A stretch of DNA of 64,000 nt from the NCBI GenBank assembly GCA_035041965.1, contig JAPYMA010000628.1:124001-188000 (forward strand), given 5' to 3'. This stretch comes from Anisakis pegreffii. Lineage: Eukaryota > Nematoda > Chromadorea > Rhabditida > Anisakidae. The notes under the pieces are model-generated. The model did no database searches and was not told the origin of the DNA. It was given only the letters and a program-made list of their open reading frames with translations. This document shows positions 12,525 to 25,945 of the stretch, in pieces (within the stretch, counting starts at the first letter, position 1; every line of letters starts with the position of its first letter). A program made the position numbers and the translations under genes.

Positions 12525-15470
12525 AGCGTAACTAGGGAGCTGTGGTAAACTTTAAAGGGAGCTGTGGTAGACTTTAAACTTTAACACTTGCTACTCCTAA
12601 CTCAAGTAAATGAAGCTAAACTGCATCTCCAAGAAACTGACAATACGATGATTTCAAACGCTGAGATCTGGCGATCATTGTGCAGGTGCAGTATTATGTG
12701 CGAATGCAAAAATAATGACTGGAAAACACATACCTCGGAATTTGTGTTGTTTGGTTGTTGTCGTTCATTGTGTTTGCAATTATATCTGTCAGTTAGGACT
12801 TAATTGGAGCAGTGATTTGATTAGAAGGAAGCGTAAGACATCTAATGAGTTTATAAAGTTGGTTGTTCTGAATAAACATATCGTTTAAATATCATATCAG
12901 TTCAAATTTCGCTGCATTTTATGATGACTACGAATTAATTAGTTGTTTCATCATAAGCTACATTTCATCTAACACTTACTCTATAATGATATCAAGAAAA
13001 TGTAGAAAGGTTTTTACATGCTTACAACACCCACAACTTCGAATGTACCAGCGCCGTAACTATGATCGAAATCACTGGGATTGTATTTCGAGAAATGCTT
13101 GCTCTGAATAGCCTGCGAACGCATTTTAAAAATTTCTAGTTTGTTCTCCTGAAAGTACGCATATTCTTCTTGATCACTTTGGGAGTATGTGGCTTTTTAA
13201 AATTACGCAAACTGGTGAGAACTCGTAAAATTTCGTATGACACTAAACACACGCTCGTCGCTTTTCGGAATTGGACATTCCACTGGATTCTGATATTATG
13301 GAAAGGCTTTGAACATGGAAAAGGATGCGCTTTGATGCAGAATTTGTTGGCAGTGAAGATACTGATAAGAGGAATATCACAAAGGAAATCAACCAACATT
13401 AAGCTAACGGACATATCTTATTTATACCGTTCTCAGATTGTTTTTGTTAGAATGTTATGTAATGTGTCAGAGTATCGAAATGATGTGGTTATCAAACACT
13501 GTATAATCTTTTTTCGCATAAATGTAACGTTTATCTTTTTTGTGACAACAACATCTGACTGATATTCTCATACATTATGCAATGTCAATGTATCAGATTA
13601 CATAATGCATGGGAATAACAAGTGAATGATATCGCTAAATGTTCCGTTAATTCTATCGTGACTCCACTCAAAAATAAAATCGTAATGTACAATTCCTCAA
13701 GTGTGCTGCTGGTATTGAAGGCTTGAAGAGACTGAAAAGGGCACAGTGCTGTCAGCTGAACAGTTGGTTCCTAAAGAAGATGCGCGTACAACACTTGCTG
13801 ACGATTTAGAGTAAGAGTGTGCAATTCAATTCCCATTGAAAAGGGAATCAAAACTAACTAACATCGATTGCATATCGATTGCATAATCTCTGTATTCCAA
13901 ACTAGTGGACACTTTAAATAGATAATTAAGCATAACCGATCTCTGCTTGGCTCAGTTGCGAATGAAAAGTAGTATCAATGTATTCTTTCATATCATATAA
14001 TATATTCAATTATAACCTACTCAAAATCTCAAAACTATCTATAACTTACTTTATAACGTGAAACATAATGATAAGTTATGGAATTGTAAGCAGTGGGATA
14101 GAAAATTTGAAATGAGAGTTTTCTCCAAACTTCGATGTTTATATATTGGATATTATTTTCTACTTTCGAAAAAGGTGCATTAGGCGAAAGCAAACATAAC
14201 TCATGAAAAATGTAGTCATGATATGTAGGTAGCCATGATATCAATGTAGCCATGATAATATGAATAGTAATGTCGAATAGATGAATGGAGTAGAAAGTAA
14301 ATAAAATACACAATTACTATATATGCAAGCATTCCAATTGTAAAGATAATAAAAGGTAAGGAATAAAGCTTATAAAACATTCATCCAAAATTGATAACAG
14401 TACACAATCACACAAGAAAAGAACTGTTCTCTGCATTGGTGTGCAAAATACGAAAACACGTAAAGGAACACTGTGTAACGACCGAGAATATAATAATTTC
14501 ATGAACAAATTCGGAACTTGTATTGATCATTCGCTCGGTAGTCAACTACTCTTATTTGCATATCGTCAGTCGTATAGTTTATGTGAATGACGTTATGACG
14601 TTGGCATTACGAGTTCCGTATGAAGTAGTTAACTGACAAAGTTGCAGTTAGAATAATGAATGGCACAATTATGTTTTACAGTTGAACTTCTGTCATGATG
14701 CAATCAAGTAGAACATCGTCAAAGTCGTGGAATAAAGCTTTCTGTGCGACGGCGTTTCGAACGCTTCGAAAAGTGAATGTCTGTGAAGGGAGTACTTTTA
14801 GTGGGATGTTGTTCTCCTGAAGAAACAGGAAATATTTGACGCTACGATTTCGTTCAGATGAATGCTGCAGCAGTTTCGTTATCAGTGTAGTTTGAACTGG
14901 ATAACAACTGTTTTGGAACAGTGGTTTTATAACAGCACTTGAAGTGGTTGAACGTTGTAAAGTTTGTTTTCGTATTTCGACAGGAAGTCATGAATGTTAT
15001 TGAGAGTCAAGCGATCACTGAGCTTTTCGTGGCGTTAAAACACGAAGATCACGTACTCTCTGCGGTTAGGTACTGCTGCAGTTAATTAATTAATCAACCT
15101 CATAGCGCACAAATGCTGCGGAAATTTGCTTCTTCAAAGCGTGCTAAACCCTCTACCTTTTTATCGCACCACAGTACGGCAAGGTTTTATCGCACGTTTG
15201 ATTCATTACGTCGCGATTTTTGATGTGATCGCTCAGCCTAAAATGACCTCTTTCTACCAATATATTATCAAATCAGTTTTTGACTTACAATTATATGAAT
15301 ATCAGACCCCAAATTAATTTTTGACTTGAATCACGGTCATGTAAATCACTCTGCATTCTCCGGCATGGTTTTTTAGCAAACTACATCGGAAATTTTCCAT
15401 CATTGCAACATATAAATTTAGAGTCAGATTCAATCAAACCGTTGCCACTTTGTGAGAAGCAAGAAGCATT
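12525..15470. repeat. Segmental duplication, decayed copy of dmc1 5' region
   Basis: Matches 23185-25945 in the same orientation across about 2.7 kb with many substitutions and indels. The match covers upstream noncoding DNA (for example 13020-13200 against 23795-23975), the first three dmc1 exons and flanking introns, and fades after about 15470 beyond an extra block at 15240-15400. The copy lies upstream of FAM136A; the source lies downstream of it. Confidence 0.85.
13746..15072 (+). pseudogene. Dead partial copy of dmc1 exons 1-3
   Basis: Counterpart of the first three exons of the intact dmc1 at 24452. Pseudo-exon 1 (13746-13814): the start ATG has become GTG and the exon end now reads GAG TAA, a stop. 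Pseudo-exon 2 (14682 to about 14736): about 135 bases are missing, removing the helix-hairpin-helix part of the DNA-binding domain. Pseudo-exon 3 (about 14919-15072): the acceptor is altered, about 20 bases are lost in the segment for DKLLGGG, and about 10 more bases remove the Walker A loop. Exons 4-8 are not present. It cannot encode a recombinase. Confidence 0.9.
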
Positions 15471-18400
15471 TGTTCAATCATTTTTTGTACATCAAATGAA
15501 TCTGAACTCCCTCTCTCAAAAAATGACCTCGTTTTTATTTAATTTTTAAATGAGAAATTTCACATTTCTAAAGTACAAAAATGTGATCTTTGGAATGGTG
15601 GCAAATGCGATGTGAGCACAGTGTAGTGAATAGGATGGAGTTTAATGGCTGTCGGTCGATCTTTTGCGGCAGAATTTCACCACACAAAACATACTTATAT
15701 ATTAGGAAGGGAAATGAGGCAGGTAGCATAGCAATTTTCAAAACTTACGGAATGGAGAAAAGGTGTTCAGATTGAAAATGGCAGTGATTACAAAGTGATG
15801 AGAGTTCGGGACAAGGATGGTAACTGCGATATTAGTGATTACTACGGCAATACGATAATGGTGAAACTATGATAAAAGAGTTGAAGGATAAAAGCCGAAA
15901 CGTTGATCCTTTTCGGGACGATCGATTTGTTCAAAACTGATGAGTATTTTTAGAAGTGGGATGTTTTGGGTTAATATATTGAGGTATTGAGGCGTGACTT
16001 ATTCTGAGGAGAGTAACATACGACAAGATGAATTTGGGTTGAGGAGAGGAACATGCAGGAAGCGATGATTGAGCATCGTTTGTGTGCTGCTAGTGGAAGT
16101 GATTTTGTTGCTGTTTGTCACGACTGATGAGTCGTGAAGAAGCTTTTGAATATTTCGAAATGATGTTTTGATGATTGCAACAAATCAGTCAGAATATTAA
16201 TAGTGTGACTGACAGCAGATTGTTAACGCGATGGGCCATTAGATCCGGATTAGTGGTATATCGGTATGGTTTAATGGCTATCTAGTGGTATGTGAATTGC
16301 ATAAAATAGGTGTTTACTGCAAAGGTAATCCAGGTGTTTACTGCACAAAATTTATTTATTCAATGCATTGCAGGAATGGGACAGGTATCGCAGTAAATAC
16401 AAAATCGATGATGATAATAATTATAGCAGCGTTGAGAGTTTCGGGAAAACAACCGTGGCCGAAGCCGATAGTAGTGATAATATTAAAGATAATCACGCGA
16501 CAAGCGAGTTATCCCACAGAGGGTCATTGATACTATGCTTGTAGGGATGGTTTGATAAGATAAAAGTGATTGACAGAATTTTATCATTTCGAACTTGAAA
16601 GAATTAAGATTGATGGGCGGTGCTGATGGCAGTTAGGAATGAATCACTTTGAAATGGCATTCTACAACTGCTGAGTTTTTGTTTTCGTGGAGGTGAAATA
16701 TGACATCATAGAGACGCATGACATTTCGACATCCTTTTTTCCTCGTTCATTTTCGTTTTGATTCGTGAGTTACTGTATCGATTCCTAGTCGTATTAATAA
16801 TTTTTGTTGGTAATTTGTGTTAAAATTATTTTAAAAAATGGTCTAATTACTCAACAAATAACGTTTCGAGCCAATCGTTACACTATTTTTAGGTATGTAA
16901 GTTAAATAATTCAATTTGATTACAACACTTACAATTTTTGTATCATTACAATTTTTTGCAGAGTTGTTAGGAATTAAGACAAAGCTGCTAAGAAAGATGT
17001 GCATGCAGATGTTAATTACATGACTTGCTTTCACACATTTCAGATTTGAACAATGAATGAATGTATTCATATGAACGTAAGATTTGAATGTGTTTCTAAG
17101 GACGAAGCATACAATCTGAACGCATCTGTATGAATGATGTATTCTAGAACGTTGAATAATTAATGAGCAAATTTGCAAGGTGCATTAGCAACATCAATAT
17201 GGGTTGAAAATTTTTTAAGTGAATTAGCGAAGCTCATTTTTTCTTGTTTTTTTTTTCAAATCGTGCACAACACTACTTATTATAATCATAAAACCTATTG
17301 AATATGACTTTATTACTATTACTTGTGAAACGGTGTCAATAAAGAGCAATTCACGTGCACAGCACATGGGGATAAGCAGTTGGTACCGTGTGAAGTTCAC
17401 ATTCAGATACTGTTTTCTTAGAAATTAGAGACTTTCGTAGGAATGAAACACTAACGATCTCATAAACTCATGATGAACGGAATGCATATTTGTTAGCTGC
17501 ATGAAAATTGGATCTGGAATAGGTCTTTCTTGCTCATCGCTCTGTAATCGTTGTAAACATTTACGAATGTTTATGTTTGTACTGGCAGAAAACACAGAAA
17601 ATCCGTTCGAAAAGATGCAGAATAAACTTCATCTCTGTGAGCTACGCGAAAAAACACCCTCAGCTCTAGTATTTATAGATCGTAGATCCAAAAATTGGTG
17701 AAACTTTCTTGGAAGTTGAAGATAGGCATAATCCTCAATCTGAGTGAGATGTTGAGCCAGTTTCATTGTGGATTGCAAAGGTCAAAAAGGCGGAAGGATT
17801 TCACTGAAAACATTGACCTGCAGGAATGAGAATGTACACTTGGCATAGATCAAACAGCGTTGAATTTTATCTGTAAAATTTATTATGCCCGCATTTGTTT
17901 GCTTTGACGATAAACGGGTCATTTTTGCACTACGCAAACAAATAATGTATAATATTTGAAAATGGAATGGATGGAAAGGGTTTCAAAGAGTAGCGCCTAA
18001 TGAACCTTAATCCACGTATGAGGTTAACATTGATGATAGCCGATCGACGTGGTGGTTACTTTAATCTTCAAAGCGTTTGAAGTTTGCCTAAGCACGACAT
18101 CAATAAAAGTATTGTGATAGCCTAAATGACGTAGATTTGAATTTTGGACCAACAAAGCAAAAAATAACATTCATACGATCTGGTGATTCTTGATATGATT
18201 CGAGATTCTTTGTTACATGTTCAGACAATGTTTTTAGCGGTTTCATGAATCTTTGAAAATTTTGATCATTTCGTTCAATCGATGCATTTTCAAAATTCAG
18301 TTCCAGTTCATTCATTAATTCTCAAGTAGTCTGCACTGTCATTCATTCCAACACATTGTGCTTATGTTGATCAAACCATTACCTTAGAATATCGGTATCG

Positions 18401-19199
18401 CTATGCTCAAGTTTGCACAGAAGCATGCGCGTTTCATCATTCCATCAGATTCTCAATATTCTCAAATTTTAAAAAAAGCATAAAAGTAAAAGTATTACGA
18501 GATTTTGTTGTTTCTGAGATATATGAGCTGGTTGCCTAATGCATTTGCACTCATTTGGATCCGTTGTATTTGTATGATCAAACTAAGTATTACGCTGAGA
18601 ATATCAGTAATACCATACGTATGCACTTCATTACAGATAAATAATTCAACATATTCAAACTAGCTGTATTCCCTATTTAAACGTAATGTATTACATCACT
18701 GACCCCTCCAGTTTCTCTGGTTTCAAAACAATATGAATATTTTCATGCGACTGTGCCTATTTCCAGATGAATACCCAAATTCCTAAACCTGTATCATTTG
18801 GTTGAGCGATTGCCTTACGTCGCTCAGTACTGCACAATGTATTTCGATGAATGTGTGTGTGTCTTACAATACAAATATCAGAAATACCATCTAGATCCTC
18901 AAACATACCCGGGAACGGACTGATTTTTCAAACTGTCGGATTCTCACAAATTTCCGCTTTCCGATTAAGAAACGTGTTGTCAAGAAAGGAAAGCTGAATC
19001 CGATTCATTGAGATCGGCTGCTGATTTCGAATTTCGCAATTTCAGTAAATAATTTGGTCAGGTGTCAACCGAAAGTTCCACAGTTCGGTCGCGGTATCAA
19101 ATTTCAGAATTTCAAACCGTCGGGTACAAACCAAACCCAAATTTCGTTCCACTCCCATCATTATCCAATACACGGCTAGCTGACGCAATTCTTTGATTT
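15471..19199. other. Gene-poor stretch
   Basis: No supported gene. Open frames at 17575-17699 (plus, a helicase-like phrase) and 18315-18100 (minus, a charged helical phrase) look protein-like but are isolated. A block at about 18905-19130 has GTACCCGA-type ends recalling the miniature element at 59760. Confidence 0.4.
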
Positions 19200-19488
19200 G
19201 GTAACTGCTATGAATATTTTTGTTTTATTCAGTTTATCGACTAAATTCACAACGTCATCCTCATCCACCCCTCCTCCTTCAAATGTCCCTTCCTTTTCAC
19301 GTCATCTAAAATTTCAGTATCCCCCTGCACACACTCTCTCACATCGATTGTGCTTCACCACTTATCTGTTCTCCACACACTCATCCATCACTACCCATTC
19401 GAATTGAGCGCTTCAACTTTCGAAATATGTTTGGCAATACCTCTATCCCCATCAGCAACTTGTCCTCGTGCACAAAAAGTACATACGG
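19200..19488. repeat. Dispersed repeat R1, copy 2
   Basis: Second copy of the repeat at 11319-11615, ending about 260 bases upstream of the FAM136A start. Confidence 0.8.
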
Positions 19489-19749
19489 TATGAACATAGT
19501 GGTTCATTGTCTTCATATCGTCGTTTTTTCCTTGAAAATGTGCAAAAATTGAATTTGGATTGGTCAAACCTTCATGTTCAGGCTCAAGATTTTGTTGGTG
19601 CTTGATGTCTAACCTCAAACCCGAAATTCAGTTGCTTAAACAAGTGTTCACCACGCAGTCTTACTATGATGTCCTCTTTCATCTTGCTAATTTATCGTTT
19701 TCATTATGAATCAGTTGAATTTCAGCTCGGGTCAAGATTACTGTTCAAA

Positions 19750-20780
19750 ATGGAGGCGACTCAAAAAAGGATGAAAACGGCCGTCGATAGTATGATCGAT
19801 GAAATAGATCGCCAGTAAGTTGTCGAAGATGTTCAGTTGAAATTCACTCGTTCCGTGTGATTATTTGCAAATTGAAAATACAACGTGCAGTAAACGACGA
19901 TTTAAGATATTTACGCGATGTGCAGAAGAAGATGTTCGTGTGCTCATCAAAGTGCTGTGATGACAAGTCAATGACTCGTGAAGATGTTGAAAATTGTGTG
20001 GATCGATGCAATACGACTATGAAGAAAGCTCAAACGACACTCGAAAGTGAACTTGGGGAACTGCAGGTTCATTCATTCATCAATTCGTTTACATAATTTG
20101 TTCTAGTCTGCATCAATTACCAATTAACCCACCAGAATGTTTTAACCTATCTGCATTTTCGTGGTAGCGTAATTGTATGAGCAATAAGTACTGATCCAAG
20201 AGATGATTCTTTCCATTGCAATGTCATAAACAAAGACAACTCAGACATAATAGTAATGTAAATTATGAATTTTGAGGGTCAATTAAGTCGATGTGCGATG
20301 ACCTGTTATGATAAATTAGTTCAAAAATATGGACCAGACCCAGGTAAATACAGCGATTCGCAAATGATTGCATTCAACGAACAGTTAGAAGGGTAAGTTA
20401 TGTTCTAATTCTTGAATCCAATATCAACCTCTTTCTTGGAAGCGGTGGATTACCCTTGGAAGATACAAAAAAATTGCAACGCGAGCACTGCGTTCCACTT
20501 TCACTGACTAGTCGTTTAATGTACGCTTATCACATCGTCTTCTAGTTCCTTTATCTGGATTGATGAATACTCTCAGCTGTAAGAGTTGCAAATACGATAC
20601 TTTCAATTCATTCAGTGACGATTTATGAAGAGTATATTTCAAATATATTTCCAACTAATTCGCTCAATCAGTTCTTAACAATTGACTGTTGATTATTTAA
20701 GTTGCGTGTCTGGATGTGCTGATGAACATATAAAGTTATTGCCGAAAATAAAGGAACGTTTCGCCAAATCGCTGAATTAA
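19750..20780 (+). CDS. fam136a: FAM136A-like mitochondrial twin-CX3C protein
   Basis: Small DUF842-family protein; human FAM136A (138 aa) is mitochondrial and linked to intermembrane-space proteostasis. Exons: 19750-19814, 19907-20066, 20277-20392, 20702-20780, all in phase, 139 residues. Four CX3C motifs are visible, CSSKC, CVDRC, CAMTC and CVSGC, which form the two twin-CX3C helix pairs of the family. Other matches are the start EATQKRMKTAVDSMI, KMFVC and the end DEHIKLLPKIKERF. Exon 2 and exon 4 use acceptors of the TTTAAG type. A TTTCAG at 19720-19725, 25 bases before the ATG, is a possible trans-splice site. Confidence 0.93.
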
Positions 20781-21763
20781 GATGAACAATTTCGAACTGA
20801 CCTCATTGCTCATTTTTATTGTTGTGATCGATTGTTATCGTTATTTTAATCGTTACTTGTGTAAAATGCAAAATTTTAATAGATGCGCTGATTTGTAAAT
20901 CAATTTCTACGATTTACGTACTATTAGAGCAGTTTTTAGGATTATTTCAATTTTTAGTAACTTTCGTAAAACATTCTTTGTTAATAATTAGTTTGTTGAT
21001 CGGAATTTGCTCGAGGCAGTATAATGATGAAGCAAGGTAAACATTGAGACGGTAGTTGGAATTTTGAAGAGCTTTGAAGCTGATCAGAAGATCATTTCAT
21101 TTCATGCTTGCAATTTGCTTTAACGGTGTGCCCGGTATAATTCATGCTGTTTGATTTCGTCATCCAAAAGCACTCAAAAAATATTTTCTTTGACTTTTCC
21201 TAATTGATCAATACAATGATATGATCGTATTGTTGACCGTTCTTATGGCAATATTTATAAATAAGTCAGTATATGCATTAGTTTCAGTTCCGTCTTGAAT
21301 ATTACAATTCTCTTGATAGTTGAATTTTGGTATAATGTCCCTACGAAATCATATTTCTATATTTACTTACAATCATCATTCTGTTGTTATTGTCTTTTCA
21401 TGTTTTGTGTAATTTACGTTTAATTTCGCCCTGCGTTTACATCTTTTTTATGTCTGTTCTAATTTTCGAAGAACTTTCACCTGTCGAGAATTCATTTCAT
21501 TTGAAACGTGTACGTTTCTATCAAATTTCATTAAAGGTAACAGTCAGAGAAGGAAGCTTCAACACGAATTAAATGCTCGTTTCAAAGTCTTAACTAATTA
21601 TAAGCGACTGAAAACATTTTCATTTATCAAGTGCTCAGTTCAACTTCTTGGTTAGAACTCGTTCCTACATCAAGGAACTCTGGTTTGAATAGCCGTACAG
21701 GGGAAATTTTCCCATCAATAGGTTTTATTTGTATACGTTTGTTTAGGTTGTTTTGAAGTTGTT

Positions 21764-21764
21764 A

Positions 21765-21804
<40 letters not shown>
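21764..21804. repeat. (ATT)n microsatellite
   Basis: Thirteen or so uninterrupted ATT units. Confidence 0.95.
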
Positions 21805-21807
<3 letters not shown>

Positions 21808-22377
21808 ATCATGATGATAACAGTTGTTATTACTACTGCTGATTGTGTTACATTGTTTAAAAAAATGGAACCTATACTATAAAAAGATTTATCTTTTTCG
21901 TAACGTTGATCGATGTGGCACGATGTACAGTAACGTTGGCTTTGAGAGCGATTTCGCCTCCCTTTTGCGAGGACGAGGTCCACGTAATAGCTTCAAGAAA
22001 TTTTGGACGTCAGATTCAATTTACGAGAAGCAGTTCTGAAATGACTCTTCCCAATAATTTCTGAGGGGCAGTCGTATAGGAGCAATCATCTAGATATTAC
22101 ATCCCTTATCATTAGAGGGATGCTATGAAGGATTACAATTCGCGTAGGATTACCAGAACACCTTTGATATTGAGGACGTGCACATCCATACTGTGGATGA
22201 ATGTATTAAACACCTCCAACGAATCGGGGCTGGACGGCATAATCTCATTTGTTGGGGTGTTGAATCCTTCTGATGGTGCTAGTGCCATTTAACGAACGAC
22301 AAGGGCGTGAAAGGTCTGGCGGTTTCGGAGGGCAGTGGAATGTTTAACATGCCATTCGTTAAGGATTACATTAATTA

Positions 22378-22737
22378 AGATCGTTGTTTATTCTTGATGG
22401 CGAAAGACTACTGGTTCATTACTGTTGGTTGTTTTAAACAGCTACTCTGAGCGATCGCTGGATGTATGTCCAATCGATCAAACAGAGTGTATTTTGGAGC
22501 TTATTCCGAATCACTCTTCTTGAAAGCATTGGGCAATATGGGAGAGTAGCCCTACAACTCTACGCCCGCTCAATCAATTACTGAAGTAGATTTTCATGAA
22601 GTTGGATGAATGCCTCCGCTAATATGGTTAGTTGTGTGGAAAGAAGGATTTTAAGGGAGGAGGAATGTAATATTAGTGATAAGAGATAGACGTAAACTCG
22701 TAATAAGTTGTGATTGCTGATTAAGTAAATAATGGTG
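22378..22737. repeat. Dispersed repeat R2, copy 1
   Basis: Shares with 32456-32822 the ordered words GAAAGACTACTGG/GAAAGATTACTGA, CATTGGGCAATATGGGAGAG, GGAAAGAAG and TAAACTCGT. Third, more decayed copy at 34910-35228. Same orientation in all three. Confidence 0.8.
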
Positions 22738-23184
22738 GAAATAGTAATTGTGATGAGCATATCAATGAGCAAAAAAACTTGTGTTCACAAAGATGAATAT
22801 CGCGACGGTGTGTTGTCAGGAGGGGAGACAAGCAGTTGTCCCGGGAGACAGTCATCCGGATACCGTTTTATAAGCTATTGTAGCCTCATCAGTGAATTTC
22901 ACAACTTTTTAAGTTAACCTCTTCAGAATGCTGTGCTTACATTAAATGACCGTTTGGTGTTATTGTATGTTGCAGCCAGGAGGATGTCTACTCTGTGACG
23001 GTATAATTAGACAATAAAGGAGAAAGTTTGGTCGGCTGGGAGCATAGTGCGGAAAATACTCCGTTTTGAGAGAAGAAACGGAAAACGGTGTGAAGTGCAA
23101 TTGCTCTATACTTGGAAAGGAACTCATTACGAAACAGCCATCAACAAAGAGCCTTCTGAACCACTCACATATGGGTTGGATGAA

Positions 23185-25945
23185 GTGTAACTGGGGAACT
23201 GCGGCAAACTTTACAAATCATCTGAGTGAATACAGTCTACACTAGTGATGATAGCCGAATGGTTCTGTCGAAATCCGACGAATTGACTTTTCAAGATTCC
23301 AAATTCAGATTTTCACAACTGATTTTCGGTCGGTTACCAGTACTCATCCACATTGAATAGGTGAAGCCAGATTACATCAATTGCATGAATTTCTGCAGGG
23401 TCTGTGAGTGACCGATAATGAAATTAAGACGATATAGAAGCTAGGTAGGATCTCGTAATCGCTTCGCAATTATCATACAATGTGCGATTGCAAAAACAAT
23501 GGCGGGAAAAACGCGTACTTTGAAATTTGTGTTGCTTGACCATTGTCGGTCATTGTCTTCGCAGTGTTGTCTGTCGGTTAGGGCTTGGTTGGAGGAGTGA
23601 TTTGATCAGGTGGAAGAATAAGACATCTGATGAGGTTGTGCAGTTGGTTACTCTGAATATCATCAGTTCACCTTTTAGGGGTGTTTATGGTGATGACCAT
23701 GAAGTTATCTGTGCCATCATAAGTAACATTCCATCTACCAGTTGTTTGGTCTATAATGATGTCGAGGAAATGTGATAAATGTTGGAAATTTTCTACATGC
23801 TTACAAAACGTACAACTTTGCATATATCACCTTCATAACTAGGATCGAAATCGCTGGGCTTTATTTCAAGAAATGCATGTCCTGAATACCCTGCGAACGC
23901 ATTTCAAAAATTCCTAATTTGTTCTCTTGAAAGTATCCAATATTCTTCTCGACCAACTTGGGAGTATGGGTTTTTTTTAATCATGTAAATTGGTGAAAAC
24001 TTGTGAAATTTCTTATGACACTAGACACACGCTCGGTTTTCTGAACGTTCGTTGGACGTTCGACTGAATGCTGATGTCTAGTCTTGAACCATGGAAAAAG
24101 GGGCATTTTAATTCGAAATTTGCTGGCAATGGTGATATTGATGAGTAGAATATCATGAATGAAATCAGCCAATAAGAAGGTATTGATCGTATCTCAATTG
24201 TACTGTTCCCATATTGTTCTTGCTGGAATGTTGTCAGAGTATGAACATGGGGTTGTCATCATAGTATGTATCCTCCGTTTTGGTACTATTATGATATTGC
24301 ATAACGCATGAGAATATCGTTAGATGGTGCTGTTATAATAAAGATAAATGTACCGGTCGTTCTACCGTGTTTTCACCGAAACATGTAATGATAATATACA
24401 ATTCCTTAAGTACGCTGGTACTGAACGCTCGAAGAGACCAAAAAGAGCACAATGCAGTCAGCTGAACGATTGGTTCCTGAGGAGGATGCGCATACAACAC
24501 TTGCCGACGATTTGGAGGAGGAGGTATACATTTTAGGTTACTTCAAGGAGGGGGCCAAAACAGCAATATCTCCTAATTAGACGAGACAAGCTGTGAACGC
24601 CAGACTTGCGGACATCTTGAATACATGATTAACCGTAATGATTGATAATTAATCGTAACCGTTCTTTGATTGGCTTAATTGAGAGTAAAAATAGTACTGG
24701 CAAGATTATACTTTGTAATATGTTCGAGTTTGGAAAGTAACTGTAGGTCTACATTATAGCTGCTCATCTGAAGCATAATTATGAATTTTGGTTTTCAATG
24801 GAATGGAGTAGAAAACTCGATGAAAGCTTGTAGATAACTTGATGAAATGTATTGAATATCTTTTTTTTGATGGCTACGAACTGACTAGCCGCTTTCGGCC
24901 GGGGATCACAGACTCATGAAGCATTCATCCGAACAGTGACACAAAAAGAATTACTTGCTGTATTTGTGTGCAAACTACTACAGCGAGTAAATGAACATGT
25001 ATTGTACTGTTTGACAACCACGAATAACGTTCCTTGAAGATATCTGGAACTAATGTTTGCATTGATAATTCAGTCGATTTATCATAGTTTATCTGCATGT
25101 GTCGAATTTGCATGAGCAGCATCATGAAATTGATTCTGTGATTCAGTGTTTGAATTATGATGTTAGAGTCATAAATTTGTGTTTTCCAGCTGAACTTCTA
25201 CCAGGATGTAGAACTTCTTCAAAGTCATGGAATAAACGTGGCGGATATAAAGAAGCTACAAGGAGTTGGTATTTGTACAATCAAAGGGATCATGATGACC
25301 ACAAGGAAGCGATTATGTGATGTGAAGGGTCTTTCAGAAGCGAAGGTGGATAAGATCAAAGAAATTGCTGCGAAGCTTACTGTACGCATTTCTTCGATTG
25401 CCTTTCGAAATCTTTGAAGAATTAGTGTCTGTGAACAAAATACTTCTATATTATTCGTTCAGCAAGTAGGAAAGGTTTTGAAAAACAATAATTTCAAATG
25501 AAGGTTTCAGCAGATTCGTTGTGACTGTAGTTTTAACTGGATGAAAACTGTTTCAGAAGAACGGTTTTATAACTGCACTGGAAGTAGTCGAACGTCGCAA
25601 ACTTTGTTTTCGCATTTCGACAGGAAGTCATGAATTGGATAAGTTGTTAGGTGGCGGTATTGAGAGTCAAGCGATCACTGAGGTTTTTGGTGAATTTCGT
25701 ACTGGTAAAACACAAATATCACATACCCTCTGCGGTTAGTTATTGCCGCAGTTAATTAATCAATCCAGTAGCGTGCGAACGCTGCTAGAAAACTTATTGA
25801 ACCTGTTGTCTTTTTATCGCATCGGAAAGTTTCATTACATAATGTGTGCGTTTTACTGATGATGTCGCGATTTTCAACAATTGCAATGCTGTTATTTGGA
25901 TCAGCTGAATCAATCGAACCATTCTGATAAATAAATTGCTTCACA
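23185..25945. repeat. Segmental duplication, source copy with dmc1 5' end
   Basis: Intact member of the pair with 12525-15470. It begins about 1.3 kb upstream of the dmc1 start, so the promoter region was duplicated together with exons 1-3. Confidence 0.85.
23242..23347. mobile_element. Small copy of TAGTGATGG-ended element
   Basis: Left end CTAGTGATGATAGCCGA and right end complementary to GAGTACTGGTAACCGA, the same kind of terminal inverted repeat as the larger element at 59760-60052. I do not find it at the matching place of the duplicated copy near 12.6 kb. Confidence 0.45.

Larger units (their letters stand above)
20781..23184. other. Intergenic with repeats
   Basis: No gene seen between FAM136A and the dmc1 upstream region. 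Holds an (ATT)n microsatellite at 21764-21804 and copy 1 of repeat R2 at 22378-22737. Confidence 0.5.

Noticed and set aside
18100..18315. Minus-strand frame with a helical, charged phrase (ERNDQNFQRFMKPLKTLSE)
   Set aside because: Looks protein-like, yet it is isolated, with no partner exon or recognisable family.
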